64,000 nucleotides of DNA. Origin: Cinnamomum chago. Taxonomy: Eukaryota; Streptophyta; Magnoliopsida; Laurales; Lauraceae. The notes under the pieces were generated by a model that made no database searches, was not told the DNA's origin, and saw only the letters and a list, made by a program, of their open reading frames with translations. The stretch spans positions 35,967,001-36,031,000 of the forward strand of contig CP142461.1 of assembly GCA_038049695.1 (NCBI GenBank), written 5' to 3'. The position numbers and the translations under genes are program-made. Within the stretch, counting starts at the first letter, position 1; every line of letters starts with the position of its first letter. Positions 22,565 through 33,618 of the stretch are shown one piece after another.

Positions 22565-25500
22565 CCAAAAATGGAAAATGAAAGAGATGTGGTAGTGATC
22601 AGTGGTTGGAAAGAGATTACTCTGATATACATCTCAAAAATATTCAAGGAAGCACATGAGCAGCAGCACTGCTGTCACATGGTCATGGGCATCTCTTGCA
22701 CCCTTTGATATTAGACCATATTCAAAAAGTCCAACGGCACATTACTTTATCGTACAAGTTGTCAATCTTTTATCAAATCTGGAAAGGAATATCCAACCTG
22801 ATGTAGAACAGCCCATCCTGTAGGCCCATTTCCACACCAACATATATGGTTCATTCACCCCCAATACACCTCCCACAGTTCCTATATAAAATTGTAAGCT
22901 CTTTGTGGGACCCATTAAGGCGCATGCTAATGGAAAAGTCTAATTGTGGGTTAAAAAAAAATCCCCATCGGATCATTATCATGTTAAGTGAGTCATAGTT
23001 GCAACCATTGATTTGAGGGCTTCAAAGTTCGATGATTTCTTTAGTTATAAGACTCAAACTAACGTTCAATACATCTCAGATAAGTGTCAAATTAGGATGT
23101 GGTTATTTGTTACCCACACTTAAATTGTTCGAGTGTCTGGGAAGTCCAGTAATGAGCTGGAGATTCTAGTTTCAACTCATTTGGGGCCTTACCCGATACG
23201 CAGTGGTGTTGTGTATATGGAATTTTATCAATGATCAACCGCAAGAAGGGTCGATGAGTTCCTCATCATCACAAAAAAAAAAAAAAAAAAACGTGTTAAA
23301 GGGTTGGATTGATGATACATGGGTCCCCACAAAGTGCTTAGATTATTACCTCTTATAAGAACCATTAGAGAGGTGCCACTCAGATAGAGATCTGTGTGTA
23401 TGCATGTACCTGCTTGTAATTTTACTTTGGTATGAAATACATGCATACAATTTTATTCTAGTGAGAACCAGCCATATATAATATTTGCACAAACCTTCTT
23501 TGGGGACTCACTTGAAACCTTACCAAACCTTGTGAAAATAATTAGATGGAAAGATTTCAATGAGATGTAGCATATAAAATATGAATAATTTTCATCATTT
23601 TTCTCTTGCTAGCAGAAAAATATGAATCATATTAGATTATCCTAACATGTTGATCTAGAACCTCATCTAGTCAATACAGACTCCCTTTTGTTTGATGAAG
23701 GTCATTATATCAATGGCGCCCCCCTTTATATAATAATTGGCCAAACTATAGCTCCATTTGTAGGGATAGGCATCTGTAGATCCATCATGTAACAAATATA
23801 AAGTTGTCATTCAATTCCTACTACTTATCAAATTAAATAAAAATTTAGACCATACATGATCGACATTTTATCATACCAGCCAAACCATTCCCAATGAGAA
23901 CATGTAGTCATGGTGGACCCCACAAGGTGTGGGGAACTACCATTGCAGTCCAACCTGCTGCACTGTATATTTCTCTTTAAATATAATATCTAATGACTGA
24001 CATACACCTTCCATCTTGCCCTTGAGAAGGGAGAAAGTTTGTTGTGCTGATTAGAATCATGACTGAGACATGACAGAAAGCAAGATTGTGGCATCATTGC
24101 TCATTGCTCATTTGCTTTCCCTTCTTCTCTCCATAAATGCAATGAAAGGAATGCACATTCATGAGTGATAGGGTATCCAACAATATTAAAGAAAAAGTAA
24201 AGTATAAATAAAATACTCCCTAACAGGCCCAATTAATGCTTTCCATGGAAGTAAGTACTCCTTGACAGTTTGATATTCTGATGATACATGTGCATGTATA
24301 CTGTTCTCAACCCTTTCCTCTTGTTTTTTTTTCTTTCTTTTCTGAGGGGTGCTTTCAAAGGAAGTGTTGTGCAGACCCACTGCATTAGAGAATGATTACA
24401 AGCAATTGCTGAAAATTTGCAGAGAAGGAAGATTGTTGGGTCAAAGTCAAATACCTTCACCCATGTGGAGTGCCCAACTATGGTTTATTTTAATATTAGA
24501 TTACAAACTTATCTTTTAGTTGCAAAAAGTAATCACATCTTAATGATAACTAGAATTATTATAATATGTTTTTAGTGCATAGTGTTTAATAGAACAGAGT
24601 CATTTGCATTAGGAATGATTTTTTAAAACAGAATCTATCACTCGTCAACCTGATAGTGGAATGTCATTAACAGACTTTTGAGCAATTGCCAACTCATTAT
24701 AGCTCATCAGATGAATGAATAACCTTGGGTTTAGAAAAAAAAATGGGCCCACTTGGATAGTCCAAGAGGAGATTTGAGTACTGTTGTCATTTGTACACCC
24801 ATTAATTGTAGTATGCAAAAATCTTCACCTACAAGGAGACCATGTCTGCATATTGTGCTTATGTGGCCTAGCTTGTAGAGCTCACTTGATGCATTCCTAT
24901 TGTGGGTGGGATAGATGGGAAGGTCTCCTTAATAGACAAGGATCATGTAAAAAATCAGCTGAATCAAATTATACTAATGATTGATTTAACAATCTTAAAG
25001 TTTAATAAAATTTGTCTTTTGACTTTTTTTTTTTTTGAGATATAATCCCAGTCGAGAGTAAAGGTTTGATGATAATAGAATTGGATATGGTGCTAGAACA
25101 CGGGGGGATATGCCCGTATAAAACGAGTTCCACTGATCTATGGTAGGCCCAAATGGGCCCTATGGAGCTGGGCCTTGGATGTAGTCCACCCCTAGGAGAA
25201 AATTCTCCTTGTACTATGCATTACAATTAAGCATGGTATAGAAATATAGGGCTAAGCATGATTTACAAACTCAGTTATGACTCGCCCCTGACTCAGATTA
25301 CCTTTCCTGGCAAGTCCAGTGAGTCTCACTGAGTACTTGGCCAGACTCGATTACTCCATGGGATACATGATTATTTTTAAACCTTTTTCACTTAAATTAC
25401 CTTTTCCCCAGTTTGATGCATCTAGTTCTTCCAAAATCCTCCAATTGGTAGGGATTCTCCTATTTTCTTTTCCTTTTTCTTTTTTTAATTTTCGTTTGCC

Positions 25501-26655
25501 TTTTTATAGATCCATGGAGTGGTTTCAGACACAAGTGAAATTCTACTTTTTTTTCTTTTTTTTTCAGAAATTAGAGAAAAATCTAAATTTGAGGATGTTA
25601 AAATCTCTGATGCCAAATGCTATTTGCAATCATCAAACATTAATGGGAATCAATGGTACTATCTAAATCTATGAGTGGGACAACCTTTTTAAGATTTTAG
25701 GCAGCTGATGCAATCTAACACCCCATTTACATGTTTCAACCTAACTTTCAAGTTAATTTGGTGGAAACAAACTGTTAGATTCGTCACATGTTCTTAGGTG
25801 AGATGGAAGAAAGAGAGCAACAAATTAACTTAATTACATACAAGTTTTGTAATAAGTTAATAATGGGTCATATGCGAGTGGGAGTGAAATTGCAGTATTT
25901 GTCAACATAAAACAGTCTTACGTTTATTTACCAAAAAAAACAGTGTTATGTCGATTATTGGATCGATTGTGTACTCGTTTTGCACCATTGATCAATTGGT
26001 TGGAATGGTGATTTAACCCTCCGTCATCCTACACAGTGGGGGAAGGCGCCAAGTGAGGGGGGCCTTATTAAGTTGCTAAAGTTTGAGGCTCTTAAAATTA
26101 AGGGCTGGGTGATCCAATTAAGCTGGATTTTTTAAACCGAAATCTAATCCACAGCAAGACATCTCCATCAGCCTATTCCTCAACTTATCATACATCCAAA
26201 TGGGCCACACAAATGGCTGAAACAACTGCCTTTACTACTGGGAAACACAAAAGGTACATCTCAGCCTGTCCAGCCTGTGAGGCCATCCTGGAAAGGTCCA
26301 GTCTATCCAGCATATACGGTTCATCTGAGGTCATAATTCATGAAGAATTTAGGGGTTTTTTTTTTTTTTTTTTTGGGTGGGGGGGGTGGGGGGGGGGAAG
26401 GGATTTTGGGGTTTGAAAGGTCTCCCCTTACTCACCTCGTATGCGAAAAAACAAAAAAAAAAAACGATCCAGTTTGTAGCTGTAGATAAAAGAGGGAAGA
26501 TGGGCCCCAGTTTGTAATGAGTATTATTAATGTGTATAAAGGGGTAGTAATGAGTACTAAGGGTTAGGATTCATCATAGGAAAAGCAGACCACAAGCTAG
26601 ACCAGTTATGAAGAGTCTGGTGGCTGTGCCTGAAAATTCTGCACATAATGACAGG
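22565..26655. other. Gene-free stretch
   Basis: No gene is supported on either strand. There are poly-A/T tracts (22950, 23270-23290, 25025, 25540-25565) and a T19 run joined to a G-rich tract at 26345-26400. Open frames are short and motif-free. Confidence 0.45.
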
Positions 26656-26989
26656 TAGGGATGGCAATGGGGCGGGTTTGATATGGGTTGGGATAAACCC
26701 TTCCCATCTTAAATTTATCTCATCCTAACCCAACCAGACCAGTGATAAAAGGTGAACATGCCAGGTTCTCTTCCCACATGCCAAAAGTCAATGCCTAACT
26801 CCACCCGCACCATATGAATTTTGTCTTTTAACTTTGATAATAAGTATAAATATACTATTTATACTGGGCGGGGCGGTTATAATAACAAAATCCAAAACTG
26901 CCTCGACCCAAGAAAACCACTATCAAACCTGCCCCTAATAGGAGAGGGCCGGTGCAGGTTCTGTTTAAACCCGACCCATTGCATCCCTA
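26656..26989. mobile_element. hAT-like MITE (TAGGGATGGCAATGGG type)
   Basis: The left end is TAGGGATGGCAATGGGG and the right end CCCATTGCATCCCTA, inverted repeats apart from one base gap. The interior has GGGCGGG/CCCGACCC words near both ends, as in many plant hAT MITEs. I do not see a convincing 8-bp target duplication, so it may be old. Confidence 0.65.
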
Positions 26990-29900
26990 ATCTGGCCCAT
27001 GTCGAACCCAGATTTAACTCATGGTTCCACAATTGAAAACAGACTCAGCCGGATAAAAAAAAAATGACAGGCTTACACAAGTTAGTCCAGCCCAAATGGC
27101 CTATTGATAGCCCTGGATTTAAATTATTAAATAGTTGAAGAACATCCCAATGCATGAAAATAAAATGAGGCTCATGTTGATGCATCTGGACCAAGGTGTA
27201 AGCCAAACCATGGAGGGGCACTTTTTTTGGGGGCATAATGGGCCATTGGACCTGCTCTTAGTGGGGCCTACTTAGGTTAGGGAGCAAAACTAGCCCAAAA
27301 CTCCCTGCACCCACTAGAGTTCCAACCTACCACTCCCGCCTCTTAAATGGACTTTTTGATTCTGTAATCATCAGGGCACCTGCTCAATTTCTGCCCAAAC
27401 CTATGAACCTTCATCTGCATATTTTTCAGGATGAGATTTTATGACCAAACCTTTCAATTTTCAACTCTCTATTTTTCAGGTTGAAATTTTATAACCATCC
27501 GAAGATAGCCAATGATATGCACTGATCGACAAGGGATGAATCCAGCTACTAATAACAGTGCACTGCACTTTCCTTTCATAATTAAAAAGGACTAGTCACA
27601 ACACGATTTATTGATAATCTGTTGAAATGCCAAACCACGCTTAAGAGTATGCTTAAACTTAAACAAACAAATCAAAGTATTAGGGACATGTGAAGTGTGC
27701 ATGGGTGCTCGAGTTCAAATCCCTTCTAAATAAAAAAATAACAATAACAATTAATTTTAAAAGAAAGTGTATAAAAATTCACAACTTACTTCCAATTACT
27801 AAAGCGAACTAGTTGTACAAATAAAATCTTTCAATAATTTCTCTAAAAGAAAAAGAAAGTACCATTCACAACTTAATTTCAACCGTGTGATGATTTTGGT
27901 GAAACATCACACTCAATTCCACTGTTCTCTGCAGTGTTGGCCATCCACTAATAGCTCAATGGTGAGGCATCTCCCCCTCCATAGGAATTTCAAAAATTGA
28001 TCCCGATTGTAGCTCTGTTAGTTAGGGACTTGGATAGCATGTGTGCATAGGTGCATGAGAATTTACCAGGGGAAAATGAGGGAGAAATACCACGGCGTTC
28101 TCTGCTAGATTGGGTTTAATCTCTGCAGACTGACAGTTGAGAAATTTAGCAACATATTCACACAGAAAAGAGCGCATTTAATGGCAATCAAGAGAACATG
28201 AATATTTACGAAGGCATTATAAGTTACATAACAAAAGGCAGTCTAGTTTACCATCAAAATGGCCATTTTGACCCTTCTTTTTTTTTTTTTCCCCAACCAC
28301 ATTATGTCATATGCAGTATGTTCAAGCTATTGGCGACCAGTGTCGTATCTTTCAGGCTCAGTCCACCACAGATATTTAAATTGAAACAAATCATTCATAC
28401 ATAAATATTGTTAAATGATATGAATTATAGATAACAGCCATAAAAAAGTTGGAAGGTGCCCACCATCACAAACAATGAGTTTAAGACATGTAAACTAAAG
28501 AAAGAAAAGGAGATGAATTGCTGAAAGATAAATTCTAGATGTGACATATGGAACGAAAAAATAGATGGAAACAATGGTGAGTATGCCACAAGGAACAATA
28601 TAGGTAGGATTCAGGAGTCTTCACTAATAAAATTCAAGTGAGCTTATTAGTTCAGGAATTGTCACACCAGAAGACTTCCATTACCAGGTGTGCTCGGATA
28701 TCTAAGAACCAAATTGCATGATATTTTAAATGTTATGAAGCCGAAATATTGGTTATCTATTATCCTCACATTTTCGGGTGGCACAAAAATCAATAACCAC
28801 AGTACTTAGGATATGGTTTTTCTGCCTTTTCCAGCTCAAATCAGAATCAGCAAGCAGAGTAGGTGGAAAAACAGTATCCCTCCTAATGTTTTTTTTATTT
28901 ATGTTAGCCAAATCACTTGCAATTTGAGGTATATCAATGCATCCCAATAAGCTTCATTTAACCGGTAAAGTGATAAATCCTAACAAGGGATGAGTAGAGA
29001 AGTAAACTCTAGATGGATATAACGTGGCTTCAACAACATTTATGATTGAGTAAAACTATTCAATATTTACCTTTGATATTTACCTCAAACTTCTATTCTG
29101 AGAAATTGCCTATTGTCAGTCACAGGTGAGCCCATTTCCTTTAATAGATCATTTAGCAATGACTGCAGGAGTTACAGATAAATTATTAATCCAACACAAG
29201 GTTGCCTACTGATCTGATCATAGGTGAAATCCAATCCCTTCGCCTTGCGCCAGGCTTGGTATCTGGCCTTAACAGAGATATAACAGCAAGTATCATATTT
29301 CTCATTTACCAGTCAAAACGATCTACAGATTTATTTTTAGGGTGCGTGAGTGACCTACAGTTGAAGAGTGGTCCCTTGGGATGGGTGCTCTTGGGTGAAA
29401 TCAATAATGGAAATCATATGCAAGCATTGTGAATGCATAGAAGAAAACAAGATCAAACCCACCTGGATAACAGTGCAGTTCACAAAATACAGTCATGGTG
29501 GACAGATTCACAAACTGAAGCAACAGCAGACCAACCTTAGTGTAATCTCGAATTCGACTGAAATTGATATGGACGGTTAATTGGCCATCCGATCTGTGTT
29601 TTATATTCCCAATCCCTCAATTCAAGAATGAGATCGAGAATCATTTAACAGAGCCAAATTTGAACTGCCAGACATCCAGACAAGGCCCAAAGAATGTAAC
29701 TGGAAGAGTCCAAAACATCTGTATATACCTTCATAATGTAACTGGAAGAGTCCAAAACATCTGTATATACCTTCATACTAACAGTATATTTGCCATGAGA
29801 TATGCAAGATTTAGTGTAATTTTTGGCATCTGACATGATTGCAAATATTCTACTGAGTTGCAAATGCATAATATTTGCCTTGAGACATGCAAGATTTAGT

Positions 29901-31811
29901 GAGATTTTTTCTAGTCCCAGTTAACATTTTATCCAATAAATATGATGTATGAATAAGATAATAAAAATAATAAATGATTAGAAAGGTGAAGCCAGATAAG
30001 ATGGCACAAGCATATCTGTGTTTTCCATCAACTTAAAAGTTATAAACAGAATGAAAATTTTCCAGATCCTGTATCAGCACAAGTGAATATCCCTGAATTC
30101 ACAAAACCAAGAGACATGTTGATTTATACTCTTTTTTAGTTCTTTTCTTTTCCCCATTTTTTGGAGCAGCATTGTTGTACAGGTATTCTTTGTCCAGATT
30201 GTAATGCCAGTGCATGCAAATTGTAAGGTTCAGAGTTAAAGATGGATTTACCAATTCATTTTCAGAAAATCAATCCAATCAGAAGTAGATAGGCACTATT
30301 GATCTGGGACACGTACTGGGAACTGGCGTGGAGGTAAGAAGAGAACACCATGTGAAGATGTGGACAGTGGAAAACCTCTTCTGAGCTTTACATTCTCCCC
30401 CACCGATCACCATGGCAGCCACTTCTGTAATTGCACTTTGCACAGTTGTATTCCCACTTAGTTTGGGGGTGATCTAAACAAATTCTCATACCCTGTAGAG
30501 AAGATGGAGGAATTTCCGAGAAGCATTGCACGACAAAAGATTCCAAAGCTTTAAGTTTTTTTGAAAATGTAGGACTTACAAGCAAAGCATATCTATTAAG
30601 TTACAAAAAAGATTCAGCAGTGATTTGCATATCCTTAGCATGAAAGTAAAGAGAATATGCAGTCGAGTAATTTTACATGTTCGGTTCACTTCGAGAATAT
30701 CCAAATCATTCAATATATGTGTCAAGACATGTTTATCCATGGAAGTCCATCATTCACTGCAACAATCACCATTTGGTTAGGATGAATTTTGAAAAATGAA
30801 GTTCAATCACATATTTATCAAATTTTTCGTACAATGGGCAAATATAGATCCACAACATCAATCCAACCCTAACTCTGTGTGTTGATAATGACACAATTTC
30901 AGGTCAATCAGAATAACTTTTAACTGTTAGAAATGCAGCATGTGAAAAAACACGGCTAAATTGTGTTTGTCCAATCAGTCACTGAATATAATTCTGATTG
31001 GGCAGAAAATTGTATACAGTTATGGGGGAGGAACCTGTGCATCTAATGGATATTCTGGATTTCCAAAAGATGGGCACCATTGTTTGCAGAAAATAAATAA
31101 AATAAATCATTCGTTTTTTTTCTTCAACCCAATGGTTTATAACTCAATATGGCTTCCTTTAGAAGAGCTGAAGCATGCTATAGGTAATCAAGGTGGATCC
31201 ACCACTTATTTAGATCTCTAGAATGTGGACCCTGCATGTATACATTCGATTTGACCTTACTTGACCACACCATATGGTCAACCTCATATAATCACTCCAC
31301 ACACACGCATTATAATACTGTTGAGACAATCCCTATTTAGTCACAGAAAGCTGTTTCTACTTCTTTTCCAAAACATTGCAAGAAAACTGAGAGGATTACT
31401 GAGTTTCCTAGGTTATACAGAGATGCATTATGCATGCTGAAAAGGGTTGTGTTAGCCTAATGAGTGTGAAAAGAAAGGACCGAAGATACATGAGGTCGTC
31501 ACCATCACTGTCATCATAGCCTATTCCATTCTATTCAGGGTCACCTTTGTGAATTTTGCTTTTCCAATTGCTCCATTCAAGGCCATGTTCCCATAACTCT
31601 ACTGTCAAACACGTCTTTCTTCATTAGTTCAGTCAAAGTTGGACTCTGAAATTAATATTTTCTTAGAGGTGCTTTCCTTTGCTGGGTTGAAAATGATGGA
31701 AGAATTAGGTGGGTGCCATTGTGGAGTTCTCAGTTAAATCTTTTTGCAAGGCCTTAGCTTCTCCCACCTCAGTTTCCCCTCCGCTCTACCTTTGACAGGT
31801 TTAACTCCTCC
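26990..31811. other. No certain gene; a few exon-like pieces on the minus strand
   Basis: No gene is confidently called. On the minus strand there are pieces that read like exons with plausible splice borders: about 28753-28947 (PQIASDLANINKKN), about 29215-29277 (ARYQAWRKAKGLDFTYDQI, after a TTAAG acceptor), about 29090-29165 (SLLNDLLKEMGSPVTDNRQF) and about 30490-30560 (LKALESFVVQCFSEIPPS, before a GTATGAG donor). I do not recognise the protein, and at least one pair of borders does not agree in phase, so this may be a decayed gene or chance. Confidence 0.25.
29693..29776. repeat. 42-bp perfect tandem duplication
   Basis: The unit starting AATGTAACTGGAAGAGTCC and ending ATATACCTTCAT occurs twice in direct succession (29693-29734 and 29735-29776) with no differences that I can see. 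Probably replication slippage. Confidence 0.95.
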
Positions 31812-32036
31812 TTAAAAGTGGAGGCATTCATAAGTCAGCAATTCCAGAGAAGATTTTAGCAATCTATAGGGGGAGTTTCTCCAAATGTGTCTCTATTGTG
31901 TTTGCTATCCCGGACCAAGAACAAATCCATTCACCATTTATTCAGTCAATATGTCTTTGCTATGGAAGTGTGGAACAACGTTTTGGCAATCTTCAGGCAT
32001 TGGGTGCAAAGTTGCAGAGAGCTACATTTGAGACGG
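31812..32036 (+). mobile_element. LINE remnant, zinc-binding RT tail
   Basis: In one frame the text reads LKVEAFI, then after a stop SPNVSLLCLL, NKSIHHLFSQYVFAMEVW and NNVLAIFRHW. This matches the zf-RVT domain that follows the reverse transcriptase of plant LINEs (pattern C-x2-C ... HLF..C..A..VW). One zinc ligand appears lost (SQY where SHC is usual), and a stop interrupts the frame. It is a truncated, non-functional scrap. Confidence 0.62.
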
Positions 32037-33618
32037 TTTTTCCTTTGTGGGGATGCAGGTTCTTTCAAAGGAGATGTAAGATTCTATTGAAGATGACAAG
32101 CCCAACCCATGTACATCCATGTTTTCTATGGATATTATTTGGGAAATTTTCAAAACTGAATTAGTTTTTAATAGATAGAAATGAAAAAAAATGGTAAATA
32201 TATAGTACTCCATTTGTTAGATCCAAGGAGTAGCTTGCAAATGTGTTTATGAAGGCACGTCCTAGAAATAAATCAAAGTGTATTCTTAGCAAGTTAGGCA
32301 TGGCCAATATCTATGCTCCAGATTGGAGTAGTGTCGAAAGAAAACTGGATCTGTATATAATTTATATTTTTTTTTGTCCTTATTTAAATATATAGTTTAT
32401 ATTTTTATTTTGTCCTTATATAAAATTATGTGACTGGCAGGAACTGTTTTTTAATTTCAAAGAAGTGTTTCACTCACAAAATATGTGCTAGTCCCAAAAT
32501 GGGACAATGCTCAAGCCATTTGACTCTCCCTCTGATTTGTTTCTCCTTTCTTCTCTCTTTCCATGTGTCCATCAACTCAATCCTACTAAAACCAAGATTT
32601 ATCAGACATCTCATTATTTCAAGTCACCAATCAATTTGCATGTGATAGATTTAGCAAAACAAAACAAACTAAGCATATCAAACATATCATTGGTTAAAGT
32701 CACATATAATGATATCAACTTGCATCTGAATTTGCTCAAACTTAATGACTTACAGAAGGCACCAATAACCTTGTGAAAGGCCTTTCTGCATCCTATGATG
32801 GGTTCATGGGCATACTCCAGCTGCACCAACCCTCTATAGTGCAGCAGCTGACACACAAGCCTGTGCTGCTAATGTTCTATTCTTTAAACCAATGCAAGGT
32901 TAGGGACACAGCTGGAGTGACTTTTCTTGCTCTTAGTTCGTTATGTCTGGCCATTTATTACTTTCTGCATTCCTTGATCAACCAAACTTTTTCTCACACT
33001 GGCAAAATGCAAAAATAACTTCAATGAATTCCCCACCCTTTTCCTTCTGTAAATGAAAGACAAAGTTCTCAATTTAAATTTATCATCAAGATTACAATCA
33101 ATGTCCCTTAACCTTTGAATTCATCCATTGGAGTCATGTCTACGTCCATTACATCACATAATTGAGAATCATCTGTTTATGGGAAATATGATCGTCCAAA
33201 GTCAAGTACCCCTAAAGAAGCTGGAGCAAGGCCTGCTTCTGCTTTTTATCTTTGAAAGAAGTATCTACCTTAACTCAAATCATTACGAACAAATAAATTT
33301 CTCATTTGGCAGTCTCCTCAACAACAATGATAATCATATACTTCAAAGTTATAACTGTTGAATCAGCTTCAGCTCTGAGTGACGAAATCAAAATCATGCT
33401 TTGTGTGTATCCATGCATGAAGAAGCTATATACCCAGATACAGGATGGGTATGGTAGGGACACGCCATGGATACTGCAGGAATGAAGATTTTATATAAAA
33501 TATATATATATATATATATATATGAAGTATCCGATATGATACAACATGATTTATTGCCTATTTTGAATTGAAGTGCCCAGGCATCAAAGTGAAGAAGTGG
33601 TAATCTTGGTATTATAGC
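32037..33618. other. 3' flank of the PPR gene, no other gene seen
   Basis: This interval lies downstream of the minus-strand PPR gene. It contains an (AT)n microsatellite at about 33496-33524 and short open pieces without family signatures, for example on the minus strand at 32614-32856 (EPIIGCRKAFHKVIGAFC), which I do not recognise and do not call. Confidence 0.4.
33436..33575 (+). repeat. Dispersed repeat, copy 1 (second at 59708)
   Basis: The text GGTATGGTAGGGACACGCC, ATGGATACTGCAGG, an AT-rich middle expanded into (AT)n, GAAGTATCCGATATGATAC and TTGCCTATTTTGAA aligns in the same order with 59708-59832. No tRNA promoter boxes or terminal repeats were seen, so the element class is unknown. 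Confidence 0.65.

Noticed and set aside
27948-28080. TAGCTCAATGGTGAGGCATC followed later by an A-rich end, looking like a SINE head
   Set aside because: The box B match is weak, and there is no shared tail with the other SINEs and no target duplication.
31490-31640. CATCATAGCCTATTCCATTC-like text, familiar from plant dispersed repeats
   Set aside because: I could not define ends or family, so it is left inside the gene-free interval.
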